From an uncultured Draconibacterium sp. (GTDB lineage: Bacteria > Bacteroidota > Bacteroidia > Bacteroidales > Prolixibacteraceae), in assembly GCA_947492175.1 (NCBI GenBank), contig CANLMQ010000029.1, forward strand, positions 11,866 to 75,865: DNA of 64,000 bases. Reading direction: 5' to 3'. Both the position numbers and the translations under genes were made by a program. Shown here one piece after another: positions 25,653 to 35,451 of this stretch (within the stretch, counting starts at the first letter, position 1; every line of letters begins with the position of its first letter). Under the pieces are notes generated by a model. It was not told the origin of the DNA. It did not search any database and was given only the letters and a program-made list of their open reading frames with translations.

Positions 25653-28600
25653 TTAAAATTCAACATTAAGTTTAATACCATAAGAGCGAGTCCAAGGTGT
25701 AACATTATAATATTCAGCACCCTGAATCCACGAACTTCCACTTGAAATAAAAGCAAGTTCCGGGTCAACCGGTATTTTGGCTTTCGTCCATGTAAATACG
25801 TTTTGTGCAATTACAGATAGTGTTGCACCACTTAGTTTTGCTTTTTCTACCAATTGCCGTGGAAACTTGTATGATACCGACAGCTCTCTTAGTTTTACAT
25901 AAGTTGCGCTATAAATATTATTGCCTCCGTAATATCGTGTTGAACGTTTATTTGCTTCAAAAGGTGTCATCCAAACCGTACCTTCAGCCCCCAGGTTTTC
26001 AATGTATCCCCCGTTACCATCCTCGCGAACTCCGGGAATAAAACTTGCATCATTAATATAAACCGTTTCACCCGTATTTTTATTGGTATATGATCTCGAA
26101 TTCTGTGTAGCCTCATCGGGCCACGGGAATCCGCCATAATCACCTGTCCGGCCACCAACCCACAGGTTGAAGTACTTGTCCGGGTTATTCTTAATCTGTT
26201 GAACAATGTCTTTGTTTTTGTCGTAGTCAACACCCGAGAATGATTCCTCTAACCAACCATTGTTTCTGAAAAATTCCATAGACCTGGAGTAGAACTCCCC
26301 TCCGGCTCTCCAATCGAAATTAGCAAAAACACTAAAATTCTTGTATTTGATAACAGGCTGTATTCCCATCAAAAATTTATGATTGAAGTTGCCTACTTTT
26401 TCAATGCTCTCTTCCCGGTTGTCCAATTGTGCCCTTCCATTTGCTGCAATAATCGGATAACCGTAATATTCTGAATTTTTATCTTCAACTTTCAAATAGG
26501 GATATGCGTATATATCTCCTATGTCATCGCCAACATAGCTCCTGAGCCTTACCTGCCCAACAGAACCAAACTGATAGTAGGATATACCTTCGGCCAGCTC
26601 AACAATTTTAGTTCTGTTTCGGGTTAATGTTATACCTAAATCAGCAGAAAAATCATTTTTTCTCACCAAATTGGTATTAATGCTAATGTCCCATCCTCTT
26701 CCCTGAACAAGCCCGGCATTAATTTGCTTTGCAGTGGCTCCTGATTCGGTTGGTGTTGAAATACTTAGCACCTGGTTTTTATTATCCACCACGTAGTAAG
26801 TTGCATCAAGGTTAATTCTGTTTTTTAGGAATGAAAGATCTACACCAATTTCCTTTGAAGTAGCTATCTCGGGCTTTAATTCCGGATTTCTCAGAGTCCC
26901 CGGCATATACATCCGTTTGGCTTCACTCCAGTCGCTGGTTGTGGCATAATACTGAGCCAATGCATAAGCTCCTACATCATTACCAACCTGTGCATATCCA
27001 GACCTTAGTTTTGCCAGATCTATCCAAGAAGGCAATTCTAAAATCTCATTAACTAAAAAACTTAAAGATGCAGATGGATAAAAATATGACCTGTTATCTT
27101 TTGGCAATGTACTCGACCAATCATTTCTTGCAGTCAGATCAAGGTAAATCATATCCTGATACCCCATAGAAACGGAACCGTATACACTGTTGACAGCTTT
27201 TTCTCCCCAGTAACTACTGTAAGAAACTGTTCCCGGTACTCCATTGGAAATAGTAAACAATCCGGGTAATACCAACTGAGATGCTTCGTTTGATAAAGCG
27301 TCGTTGTAATTATACCGAAGATTTCCCCCTACATTTGCAGTCAGGTTTAAACCATCGATAATATTTTTGTTATAGGTAAACATACCCTCCCAGTTTTCCT
27401 CTTTTGCCAGAGTTCTTTGAATGGAATATTCTCCTCTGTTCCTATCGTAATCGCTCCAAGCAACTTTTGCTTCGTTTCTTTGGTTTATAACATTTGTGAG
27501 GTACCTGGCCATAAAATTGAAACCTTTTGAAATTTCCCAGTCAAGCTGGAGTTTAGCCATGGTTTGATTACGTTTAAATCCTGTGAGGTTTTCGTATATG
27601 TTAAAATACGGGTTGTTTTGTTTTGGTTTACTCTTTCTCTGCTGAATATTTTCCTGACCTTCCAGCCAGTAATCTTTCAAATCAAGAACATTTACCTGAA
27701 CACCCATTTCAAGAACTGACCTTGAAGGGTCTCTTCTGCCTGTACTAATGTTTTGTCTGTTATCCGAGCCGGCTTCAGAGATATTTACAGCTGCACTAAC
27801 CTTTAAATTGTCTGTAAGATCAAAACTTCCGTTTACGCCAATTGTTTTTCTGGAATAGTCTGTATTAGGCAAAATGCCTTCATTAATCAGATTCCCCATG
27901 GAAACACGGAAGTTTGCATTGTCATATCTACCTTCAAATGCCACATTGTTCGACTGGCTAAATCCATTCTGATAAAAATCCTGTTGACGGTTTGGATAAG
28001 CAACCAGAGGTTGTAACGATGTGCCGTTATTATTTAACAACGACTTATCCCACTGGTAAGAATCAGGGAATGTTCCGTCGAGTATTGCACCCCACGATTC
28101 GTTTTCCTGTTCTCCCAAATTATGAGCTCCTGCTTTACCCGAGGCAAACATCGACTGAAAAGGCACAAAATGATATGGATTATCAAGAAGAAAAGATGTA
28201 TTAAAAGAAACTCCAATTCCTTTTTGGGCGCCTTTCCCTGATTTTGTTGTTATAATTACTACCCCGTTCCCTGCTCGGGAACCATACAGAGCTGCAGCGC
28301 TGGGTCCCTTCAGTATCGACATGGATTCAATATCCTCTGTATTAAGATCGGAAATTGCATTTCCCATATCTGCGTTTTTGTAATTGTTATCAATTCCATT
28401 ACTAATAGGCACACCGTCGATTATAAAAAGAGGCTGATTTTTGGTATTTAACGAACTGGCTCCTCTAATAATCATATTTACAGAAGAACCGGCAAGTCCG
28501 TACATTTGCGATACCTGGACTCCTGCAGCTTTTCCGGCAACAGCATTTAATAAATTTCCCTGGGGAGTTTCTGTTAGTTCGTTTCCGCTAACTTCTCCAA

Positions 28601-29297
28601 CCGAATATCCGAGAGATTTTTTCTCTCTTGTTATACCAAGGGCTGTTACAACAACGTCTTCCAAACCAATTACATCCTCAACCATTGTTGCGTTTACAAT
28701 GCTTTTCCCGGCTATCGGAATTTCCAGCGTTTGCATACCCACAAATGAAAAAACCAAAGTAGCATTGCCCGGAATATTGGCAAGAGAGTAATTTCCGTCA
28801 GCATCTGTTACAGTTCCATTAGACGTTTCTTTTACCACGACTGTAACACCTGGCAGTGGGATACCATCGCTGCCCGTAACCTTTCCGGATATAGTTCTGT
28901 TTTGTTGAATATCCGGAACTTCCAGCGTAGAGTTTGTTAATGCAATTTGCCGGTTGTTGATTTTGTAAACAATATCGGTATTCTCAAAAAGTTCATCCAA
29001 AATTTCTGATACGAGCTTGTTTTCTACATTCACACTTACTCTTTGCTCCACATCTACCTTATGTGCTTCATACATAAAATAAAACTCCGACTGATCTTCA
29101 ATCTTTCCCAGTACACTTTTTACCGAAACATTCTTCATATTCAGCATTAATCGTGTATTTTGAGAATACGTATCGATTGCCATTGCCTGGCCTACCACAA
29201 TTAATATTACAAATATTGTTGTCCTCATTTTTCTAAAATGTTGTGATGCCCAGATTTCATAAAATCCGGGAATCGCTAGCTTGTGCTTTTTTTTCAT
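25653..29297 (-). CDS. SusC/RagA-family TonB-dependent transporter with STN signalling domain
   Basis: This 1214-aa outer-membrane beta-barrel transporter begins with a signal peptide (residues about 24-45) and an STN domain (about 50-125) used to signal to a FecR anti-sigma factor. A carboxypeptidase-regulatory-like beta-sandwich follows (about 134-215, ISGKVTGSDGIPLPGV). Next come the TonB plug (about 230-355, including IIRGASSLNTKNQPLFIIDG) and the barrel, which ends in a terminal Phe (GIKLNVEF). Gene order with SusD downstream and FecR plus ECF sigma upstream is a complete trans-envelope regulated glycan uptake system. The leader region (29298-29440) carries two hairpins and a plus-strand terminator that may belong to an antisense RNA. 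Confidence 0.95.
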   Translation of the reverse strand: MKKKHKLAIPGFYEIWASQHFRKMRTTIFVILIVVGQAMAIDTYSQNTRLMLNMKNVSVKSVLGKIEDQSEFYFMYEAHKVDVEQRVSVNVENKLVSEILDELFENTDIVYKINNRQIALTNSTLEVPDIQQNRTISGKVTGSDGIPLPGVTVVVKETSNGTVTDADGNYSLANIPGNATLVFSFVGMQTLEIPIAGKSIVNATMVEDVIGLEDVVVTALGITREKKSLGYSVGEVSGNELTETPQGNLLNAVAGKAAGVQVSQMYGLAGSSVNMIIRGASSLNTKNQPLFIIDGVPISNGIDNNYKNADMGNAISDLNTEDIESMSILKGPSAAALYGSRAGNGVVIITTKSGKGAQKGIGVSFNTSFLLDNPYHFVPFQSMFASGKAGAHNLGEQENESWGAILDGTFPDSYQWDKSLLNNNGTSLQPLVAYPNRQQDFYQNGFSQSNNVAFEGRYDNANFRVSMGNLINEGILPNTDYSRKTIGVNGSFDLTDNLKVSAAVNISEAGSDNRQNISTGRRDPSRSVLEMGVQVNVLDLKDYWLEGQENIQQRKSKPKQNNPYFNIYENLTGFKRNQTMAKLQLDWEISKGFNFMARYLTNVINQRNEAKVAWSDYDRNRGEYSIQRTLAKEENWEGMFTYNKNIIDGLNLTANVGGNLRYNYNDALSNEASQLVLPGLFTISNGVPGTVSYSSYWGEKAVNSVYGSVSMGYQDMIYLDLTARNDWSSTLPKDNRSYFYPSASLSFLVNEILELPSWIDLAKLRSGYAQVGNDVGAYALAQYYATTSDWSEAKRMYMPGTLRNPELKPEIATSKEIGVDLSFLKNRINLDATYYVVDNKNQVLSISTPTESGATAKQINAGLVQGRGWDISINTNLVRKNDFSADLGITLTRNRTKIVELAEGISYYQFGSVGQVRLRSYVGDDIGDIYAYPYLKVEDKNSEYYGYPIIAANGRAQLDNREESIEKVGNFNHKFLMGIQPVIKYKNFSVFANFDWRAGGEFYSRSMEFFRNNGWLEESFSGVDYDKNKDIVQQIKNNPDKYFNLWVGGRTGDYGGFPWPDEATQNSRSYTNKNTGETVYINDASFIPGVREDGNGGYIENLGAEGTVWMTPFEANKRSTRYYGGNNIYSATYVKLRELSVSYKFPRQLVEKAKLSGATLSVIAQNVFTWTKAKIPVDPELAFISSGSSWIQGAEYYNVTPWTRSYGIKLNVEF

Positions 29298-29304
29298 AAA
29301 TTTG
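29297..29304 (+). promoter_or_regulatory. Plus-strand -7 promoter motif (TAAATTTG)
   Basis: This is a perfect match to the Bacteroidota -7 consensus TAnnTTTG on the plus strand, overlapping the susC start codon. A good -33 TTTG at the expected 19-21 bp spacing is missing; only TTG at 29281-29283 is seen. It would place a start near 29311, upstream of the plus-strand terminator at 29377-29407. Confidence 0.3.
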
Positions 29305-29407
29305 TACTGATTTAAGTTTAGAATTTAAATTAAAAATGCCTCTGTGCAATCTGAAAACCAGAGGTTCAAAAAACTTAAAGGGGATGTTAGCGCATCTCCT
29401 TTTTTTT
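29305..29407 (+). ncRNA. Candidate small RNA antisense to the susC leader
   Basis: No plus-strand gene is present, yet the plus strand shows a -7 motif at 29297-29304 and, about 100 bp later, a hairpin plus T-run terminator. Transcription from the motif would yield a roughly 95-nt RNA fully antisense to the 5' leader of susC and reaching its start codon. Antisense RNAs in this position regulate some Bacteroides SusC loci (the DonS type). An internal hairpin CCTCTG/CAGAGG (29339-29364) would form the body of the RNA. The call rests on motifs only. Confidence 0.35.
29377..29407 (+). terminator. Rho-independent terminator on the plus strand in the FecR-SusC gap
   Basis: AAAGGGGATG (29377-29386) pairs with CATCTCCTTT (29393-29402) through a TTAGCG loop, with one G-T wobble. 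The T-run reaches 29407. Read from the minus strand the stem has one A-C mismatch and a weaker T-rich tail, so it is best in plus orientation. It could also attenuate FecR-to-SusC read-through. Confidence 0.55.
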
Positions 29408-29440
29408 AGTAACAGCTCTTTTTTACATACGCAGTAATTT

Positions 29441-30478
29441 TTAGTTTTTATTCTTTTTAGATATTGTGATTTTTATTGGAATGTGTGGATTATGACTGTA
29501 TCGTATTACATAATCAATATCACAGGTGTACTTAATAAGACTAAAAATGTCTTCCAGGTTTTCATCAACAATGGTGGCATTAAAAATTAAATCATAAACA
29601 TCGGGATCTGTAACACTAATATCCACGCCATACCAATGTTCCAACTTTGTAAGTACATCTTTCATCATTGCGTTGTTAAAAATCAACACTCCATCCTTCC
29701 ACGAAATGTACTCATATGTATTGCCACTACTTATGCCTAACGTATTCTTAATATCATCGAATACAGCAATTTCCCCCGGTTCCAGGTTAAAACTCTGAAA
29801 CTTATCGTTGATATGAGACAATTCCACTTTCCCTTTTTCCAAAACAACGCTTATCTTTTCTTCTTCCGGAAATGCTCTCACATCAAACTCGGTTCCCAAC
29901 ACTCTAACCTCCAAATCGCTGCATACAACAACCAAAGGAATCAACTCATTTCTTTGAACCTTAAAATAAGCTTCTCCTTCTAATTTTATATTTCTGTTGT
30001 TTACTGAAAAACCATTATTATATGACAATTTAGTGCCTGCATTTAACCAGACTACAGAGCTATCAGGTAAAATTATTTTTGATTTTTGACCATTCTCGGT
30101 AACGACAGTGGTATGATTTGCCGGAACAAATTCTGACTTGTTTGGATTCGGGTTCCAGTACCCTAAAATACTGCCTGTTAAACCAACCAAAAATAGTAGC
30201 ATTGCTGCTATTTTCCATTTAATAACTTGATTTCGGAGAGAAAGCGTTGTATATTTTTGTTCCAGTTTTTGCCAACCTTGTTCTTTATTAACGCTGTCAA
30301 GTACATCAACTACAGCCTCTATATTATTTTCGTCTTCTATCGATTCTAATATTCTTTTGTTTTGCGGCGTTTTTTTCAACCACTCTTCAAGTTTTATTAA
30401 ATCTTGTTGAGATGCGTTACCGGTCATATACCTTCCGATAATATTTCCAATCTCTATATTTTTTGAAATTTTTGTCAT
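29441..30478 (-). CDS. FecR-family anti-sigma factor
   Basis: This 345-aa inner-membrane regulator has a short cytoplasmic N-terminal anti-sigma helix region (residues about 1-80) and one transmembrane helix near 89-107 (MLLFLVGLTGSILGYW). The periplasmic FecR domain follows (about 120-225, with VVTENGQKSKIILPDSSVVW and the LEGEAYFKV motif). The C-terminal STN-like DUF4974 domain is at about 265-335. It would hold the ECF sigma encoded 180 bp upstream and release it when SusC binds its glycan through the STN domain. It sits 143 bp before susC, more than typical, with hairpins between. Confidence 0.92.
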   Translation of the reverse strand: MTKISKNIEIGNIIGRYMTGNASQQDLIKLEEWLKKTPQNKRILESIEDENNIEAVVDVLDSVNKEQGWQKLEQKYTTLSLRNQVIKWKIAAMLLFLVGLTGSILGYWNPNPNKSEFVPANHTTVVTENGQKSKIILPDSSVVWLNAGTKLSYNNGFSVNNRNIKLEGEAYFKVQRNELIPLVVVCSDLEVRVLGTEFDVRAFPEEEKISVVLEKGKVELSHINDKFQSFNLEPGEIAVFDDIKNTLGISSGNTYEYISWKDGVLIFNNAMMKDVLTKLEHWYGVDISVTDPDVYDLIFNATIVDENLEDIFSLIKYTCDIDYVIRYSHNPHIPIKITISKKNKN

Positions 30479-30658
30479 CGTCGAATAAAAGGATAATTCA
30501 TATGTCTTTTACTAAAACGATTTTACGGGAAAACAGAACTACAAGAAATTTCAATATTTTTACAAACCACTCATATAAAGACCAGTAGTGTAATTCAATT
30601 CCTTATGTTTTTATGAAATCAAAGGCATCTTCCTGACCTGGAAGTGTTCTGATAAACT

Positions 30659-31225
30659 CTATTTAAAAATTAAGAAGAATGCCAGGCTTCCAATTTTTTT
30701 TCTCAAAACTTTGTAAGCCCGGGCTTTGTGTGTTTTTACAGTATTTAAAGCAATATTCAGTTCATTTGCTATCTCATCGTTCGAATATTCTTTTAACGCG
30801 AGTAACAATACTTTTTTTCCCATTTCAGGGAGCTTATTTATTTCATTGTAAATAATACTGTATGCTTCGTTTTTTACAATCTGATCGAAAAAATATTCAT
30901 TCTCTCCCCTTAAATACATACTTGTTTCAACATATTTTTTTTCAATCTTCGCATGTTTTAGGTAATCCAGACAGCGATTCCGTATAGATGCGTAAAAATA
31001 GGCTTTAAGAGCTTTTAAGCTTGGAAATGTATTTTTTCTTTCACAAAATGAAACAAAAAAATCCTGAACAATATCTTCACATATACTTTTATCCGGAATG
31101 AATTTCTCAACAAAAATTGTAAGTTCAGGATAAAACAGGTTAAACATATCTTTTAAAAGGATCTGTGTACCATCTCCAAATTTAATTTTAAACTTATTTA
31201 AAGATTTGTTCGTTACTACATTCAT
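30659..31225 (-). CDS. ECF sigma factor (FecI-like, SusC-associated)
   Basis: This 188-aa RNA polymerase sigma factor has region 2 at about residues 30-100 (ICEDIVQDFFVSFCERK, then FYASIRNRCLDYLKH) and region 4 at about 125-180, where the HTH reads YSNDEIANELNIALNTVKTH. The domain layout fits the FecI-like group of Bacteroidota that pairs with FecR and SusC. It is the first gene of the rhamnoside locus and would transcribe the susC operon when released. A 196-bp AT-rich gap separates it from the metallophosphoesterase gene; no perfect promoter pair was found there. Confidence 0.92.
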   Translation of the reverse strand: MNVVTNKSLNKFKIKFGDGTQILLKDMFNLFYPELTIFVEKFIPDKSICEDIVQDFFVSFCERKNTFPSLKALKAYFYASIRNRCLDYLKHAKIEKKYVETSMYLRGENEYFFDQIVKNEAYSIIYNEINKLPEMGKKVLLLALKEYSNDEIANELNIALNTVKTHKARAYKVLRKKIGSLAFFLIFK

Positions 31226-31421
31226 TTTGAATGATGTTTGAATCCCTAACCTTACCTGATTATTTTAAAAGTAAAAGGCTTAATTATTTATAATGTTACA
31301 AAATTCCTATAAGAAAACTGATGTTAAATTACCTTTTAAATATGACTATTCCCAACAAACTTTACTACAAATAAAAAAGTAAAAACTGTATTATATTTTA
31401 TAATTTTTCGTCCGCATTTTT

Positions 31422-32396
31422 TCAGTTTTTCAATTCAAACCTCAGGTATCTGTCAGAAATTTCCGGCCTCATAAATTCTTTCATTCTCTCCGGGTATCCC
31501 AATTCCCATGGACTTGGGCCAACCCACTCCGTTTTCTTTCCTTTAATTTTTATATATCCTTCCTTCGAAATTTCAACTTCTGCAAATAAGGGTTCTTTAA
31601 ATGGAGCTGTATATTTAATCCATTTGTAATTTTTATCTACTTCGTTGTTGTATCGTATGTGCCTGTATTCTTCTCCCAGCCAATGGTACGACATTGAGGT
31701 GATGGTAATGTAATACATACCGTTACATTCTTCGGCGTAATCCCAATGCGAATGCCCGTTAAAACAGGCAATTACTTTGTTTCCCGGATTTTCGGCATTG
31801 TAATTTTCCAGAATTTCCTGAATCTGTTTGTAATTTTCTATACCATAATTTTCGTTAGCCCCCCGGTACATTTGCAGGCCCTGATGCGAAAATAGTATAA
31901 CCGGGTACTCACTTTTTTCCAAATCAGACTTTAACCATTCCATTTGTTTCGGCCCAATATATTGTTTGTATCCTTTTACTTCCGGACTATTTTTGTCGTT
32001 ACCATCTAAAATAATCATATGAAAGCCGTTTTTATTGAACGAGTAATACGACTTTTGCATGTGCCGGTATTCTATGGCAGCCTGACGCGACGTACCGCCA
32101 TCCATTTCGTGATTACCAATTACATGGTATTTGTCTCTTTCAAAAGAATTCCAAATATCAAAATAATGCGCATATTCCTTTTTGGGAATACTAAAATCGC
32201 CAAGTTCAATAATGAAGTCAGGGTTCCAGCTATTCATACTGTCGATAAATAATTGAATCCGGTATTCAGAATCGTGCATTGTTGGAAGGTGTACATCACT
32301 GCAAATTCCAATCCTGATTTTATCGTACGACTCTTTGTGTTTACAGCCTGAAAACACTATGCCTAATAAGATGGTATAAAAAGATACGCTTTTCAT
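31422..32396 (-). CDS. Calcineurin-like metallophosphoesterase lipoprotein
   Basis: This 324-aa exported phosphoesterase has a lipobox at C18 (VFSGC). The metallophosphoesterase motifs occur in order: SDVH (D34, H36), ELGDFS (D67), GNHE (N95-H96-E97), FSHQG and the final CFNGHSH. It therefore should hold the full two-metal site and hydrolyse a phosphomonoester or phosphodiester in the periplasm or at the surface. It is the last gene of the minus-strand module, 12 bp after the propeller lipoprotein. Substrate is unknown; with the GDPD lipoprotein of the neighbouring operon it hints at phosphorylated glycans. Confidence 0.85.
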   Translation of the reverse strand: MKSVSFYTILLGIVFSGCKHKESYDKIRIGICSDVHLPTMHDSEYRIQLFIDSMNSWNPDFIIELGDFSIPKKEYAHYFDIWNSFERDKYHVIGNHEMDGGTSRQAAIEYRHMQKSYYSFNKNGFHMIILDGNDKNSPEVKGYKQYIGPKQMEWLKSDLEKSEYPVILFSHQGLQMYRGANENYGIENYKQIQEILENYNAENPGNKVIACFNGHSHWDYAEECNGMYYITITSMSYHWLGEEYRHIRYNNEVDKNYKWIKYTAPFKEPLFAEVEISKEGYIKIKGKKTEWVGPSPWELGYPERMKEFMRPEISDRYLRFELKN

Positions 32397-32408
32397 CGGG
32401 CCTGATTA

Positions 32409-34727
32409 TTAGTGTTGGTTTTCAATAATTTTCAGATAACGAGCCTCCCAATATGGCCAGAGCCAAAACACGGGTTCGCGAACCTGTGAGGGATTACCAT
32501 GAATGGCAGCCCAGGGATTCTTATCCCAACGAACAGTAGCTCTTTCACTGGCAAGCGGCAGTTCTGATACCTGAATTTCTTCCAGAATTGGAGAGCGCAC
32601 TATCTGTACATCCTCACGCAGAGTATGGTCAATGCGCCAGTCAACCAAATCAAGTGGCGTATCTTTTAAAAAATCGATGGTCTGCTTTACATTTATTTTT
32701 TTTCCGGTACAAAGCGTATAAGCCAGGTTATTAACGAGATTTTCTCCAGATTCCTGGTCTGTTATCCAAATGTCCAGCATTTCGCGGTATATTGCCCTGA
32801 TTTCCGAATCAGTTTCATAACGGAAAAGTATAGGAAACATGTACCCTTCCATTGTGCGATCAAAATAAATCTGCCATGCCGGATTTTTAGAATTGATCCC
32901 TTTTGCATTTTCAAGATATCCTTCGTTATTAATCAAGTGCAGGTACTTTTTCTGATACAATTCATCTCCGGTTATTCCGTAAGCAAATTTTAAATAGGTT
33001 AATAATTCGAATGAATTAAGACTCTTTTCCGAAGCCCAGTCCGGATTATTATTTAGCTGTTCCGGAGACCAAACTCCCCATCGGGTATGTTTTCCATCTA
33101 TATCAACAAAATTGTAGTTGTGTCTTATCAAACCATCAATAATATCTTTTACATGTTCGCGTATTTCAACTTTGTCTTTTTCGGTAGCCGCATATTCGTA
33201 AAAATAAAAATACGCCATCATATGTCCACCCACTTCATCACTGCTGGTATCGCCTTTCCATAGCCACTTGCCATCGGCAGACTTTCGCCATCTTTTTTCA
33301 ACCGGCTTATAACGCGGATCATTCACCAACGCTTCGGCAACTTGTTTTTCTGAGTAAGTTCTGTTACCATCGTGTACTCTGGTCCAATTGGCCGGAACAA
33401 TTGTACGGGCAAACAATCCATCGGTGCCGCTTACTGTGCGTAATTTTTTCAGAAATGCAAATGCTTTCCGTGCTTTTATTAATGCATCTTCATCTCCGGT
33501 TACCACATATCTGAAACTTTCCATAGCAAGGTATCCCCCGGTATATTCTCCGTCATTATCGTCATCAGAATTCTGCCAGGTAGAAGTATCTCCGGGAATT
33601 TCCAGCCGCAGATTACCACAAATCCAGGGTTCCCGAATGTGTTTTTTCATCAACTGGCTATAAAAATTACTTTGTTTATCAGCCAAAGTCATTTTTATTC
33701 GCTTAATTGCACTCACCCCATTGTCTGTTGCTATCCAGGCATTTCCATCCTTATCAAATGCCACATCGTTTACATGATTATCGGTAAGCCATCGTTGACT
33801 AAAGCGTAAAGAACGTGAACCATCGGTATCAAAACGAACCACACCTACCTTAGTTCCTACCCACATAACTCCTTCGGGCGACTGACTTATACAGTTTACA
33901 AAAGCAGAAGGTATCCCGTCTTTTGGAGTCATATTTCTAACCAGTTTATTATTCTCACGAATGGAGACTCCGCCCATTGCACCTACCCAAAGTTTATTCC
34001 CGGGAGCAAACGACAATGCAGATGCGTAACAACTAATCAACTCATCAGTACTCTGAAAAAGTTCTGATGTGCCCTTATTGCAGAAATAAATCCCGACATC
34101 GGTTGCGACCCACAAATTTCCGTTACTATCGGCAATTGCATCGCGCACCGACCGCGCAATTTTATAATTAAGGTATTCCCACTTGTTTCCGTTTGAATGC
34201 CAGATTCCATTTGGACCCAAAGCATAGTTTTCGTTGCCGTTGTTACAAATAACCGAAATAGGAGCTGTTAATCCTTTTGCTTTTGTTATTTTATTGTTTT
34301 TAAAAGTGTACAATCCATTCCAGGTTCCCATCATCACAGAACTATCGCTTTTTACACGTACTGAATATGCGGGACCACGCTCCTGCCCAGTGATCACCTT
34401 TTCCCATGTCCTGGTATTATTTTTTTTATAAAAAACACCCGATGCTGTAGCCACCCAAATATTTGATTCCTGATCAACTGCAATGCTTCGAATTTCATTA
34501 TCCGCATCGTTTTCACTTATTTTGTAGGCGTCGTGAAATTCCTGAATAAATGGAGTATCGCGATAAACAGTTTCACCAGTAGTTATTTCTGTATTCTGAA
34601 CTGTTTCATTTTTACAGGACATTGATATAAAAAGTACCGAAACAAATACAACTACGAAACCTATTTTACATTTCCTGGATTGATTTTTTTTCATCTTAAT
34701 CTGAACTTTTTTATGTATTCTGTTCAT
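32409..34727 (-). CDS. Lipoprotein joining a regulator-type propeller to an alpha/alpha-barrel-like domain
   Basis: This 772-aa protein has the lipobox CKN at C38 (VLFISMSC). An alternative start at Met12 (34694) would avoid the 17-bp overlap with the DUF1349 gene and gives a tidier signal peptide. Residues about 60-340 contain repeated two-component-regulator-propeller (Reg_prop) motifs such as DQESNIWVATASGVF, DSNGNLWVATDVGIY, SPEGVMWVGTKVGVV and DKDGNAWIATDNGVS. Residues about 355-772 are helical, with W/Y/D-rich stretches (SSDEVGGHMMAYFYFYEYA), resembling an (alpha/alpha)-toroid of glycosidases or lyases. Reg_prop propellers usually sense ligands on histidine kinases; here no kinase is attached. 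Enzyme activity is inference. Confidence 0.6.
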   Translation of the reverse strand: MNRIHKKVQIKMKKNQSRKCKIGFVVVFVSVLFISMSCKNETVQNTEITTGETVYRDTPFIQEFHDAYKISENDADNEIRSIAVDQESNIWVATASGVFYKKNNTRTWEKVITGQERGPAYSVRVKSDSSVMMGTWNGLYTFKNNKITKAKGLTAPISVICNNGNENYALGPNGIWHSNGNKWEYLNYKIARSVRDAIADSNGNLWVATDVGIYFCNKGTSELFQSTDELISCYASALSFAPGNKLWVGAMGGVSIRENNKLVRNMTPKDGIPSAFVNCISQSPEGVMWVGTKVGVVRFDTDGSRSLRFSQRWLTDNHVNDVAFDKDGNAWIATDNGVSAIKRIKMTLADKQSNFYSQLMKKHIREPWICGNLRLEIPGDTSTWQNSDDDNDGEYTGGYLAMESFRYVVTGDEDALIKARKAFAFLKKLRTVSGTDGLFARTIVPANWTRVHDGNRTYSEKQVAEALVNDPRYKPVEKRWRKSADGKWLWKGDTSSDEVGGHMMAYFYFYEYAATEKDKVEIREHVKDIIDGLIRHNYNFVDIDGKHTRWGVWSPEQLNNNPDWASEKSLNSFELLTYLKFAYGITGDELYQKKYLHLINNEGYLENAKGINSKNPAWQIYFDRTMEGYMFPILFRYETDSEIRAIYREMLDIWITDQESGENLVNNLAYTLCTGKKINVKQTIDFLKDTPLDLVDWRIDHTLREDVQIVRSPILEEIQVSELPLASERATVRWDKNPWAAIHGNPSQVREPVFWLWPYWEARYLKIIENQH

Positions 34728-35310
34728 GGAGTGGCCATTCGCACGGGCCTATTTTAAATTCGGAAAAACTGGCTGTAAAACTTGATTTTAAGGGACTGCA
34801 TGCATAAATACCAACATTTACCGCCGCTAACAGCTTATGTATATGTAACATTCGCATTTGTCTAAATATTAACCCCTCGACTGAGTTTTCAATATAAAAA
34901 TCCTGTCCGCGCCTGCTTAATTTATACCACATTTCAAAAACTCCTGCGGGAATATCTGTTGTAGCCCAGTCGGAATAACCATTATTTGTAACTACCGACC
35001 CCAGTCTTGCAAACGTTTCATTTTCATATTCAACCGATATTTTCACCCAGTTTTCACGGTCGAGATATAATAAAACGCCGCATTGGTCGTATAAATGAAC
35101 AGCATCGTCGAATTCTGTTTTAACAACAAACGAGAAATCACCTTCGATCGTTTTTAAAAATGCCGGTGCATTATCATTCTGAAAACCATAATAAGTTCGC
35201 TGCCACAAATCCGTACCAGGTTCTGTTTTAATCGCTATTCTGTTGTTCTCTATTTCAAATTTATTTGGCTGGTTCAGCCACCGATAATCTTTAAAAAATG
35301 AATCATTCAT
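34711..35310 (-). CDS. DUF1349 concanavalin-like protein
   Basis: This 199-aa protein of the DUF1349 / regulation-of-enolase-1-like jelly-roll family has DLWQRTYYGFQNDNAPAF, the FSFVVKTEFD strand, the LYDQCGVLLYLDRENWVKIS core and the closing FSEFKIGPCEW. No signal peptide is visible, so a cytosolic location is likely. Function is unknown for most members; the fold binds carbohydrates in relatives. Its last bases overlap the start of the longest reading of the propeller lipoprotein, indicating one transcript. The HpcH/HpaI aldolase ends 141 bp upstream. Confidence 0.75.
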   Translation of the reverse strand: MNDSFFKDYRWLNQPNKFEIENNRIAIKTEPGTDLWQRTYYGFQNDNAPAFLKTIEGDFSFVVKTEFDDAVHLYDQCGVLLYLDRENWVKISVEYENETFARLGSVVTNNGYSDWATTDIPAGVFEMWYKLSRRGQDFYIENSVEGLIFRQMRMLHIHKLLAAVNVGIYACSPLKSSFTASFSEFKIGPCEWPLHEQNT

Positions 35311-35451
35311 AATTTCCGGTTATTTAGTTTTATCAGGTTTTGTAGAATAAACAGGTACTCTAGCACTAAGTTCCGGCCAATTTAAAGCCGCGATCAGAAA
35401 CAGAAAGAAATATTTTAACAAAACCCGATACAAGTAAATCCTTATTCCTTT

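Noticed and set aside
25653..31225. Iron-siderophore uptake system based on the FecI/FecR/TonB-receptor order
   Set aside because: The receptor is SusC-type with a SusD partner and GH78 in the operon, so glycan uptake explains the sigma/anti-sigma pair better.
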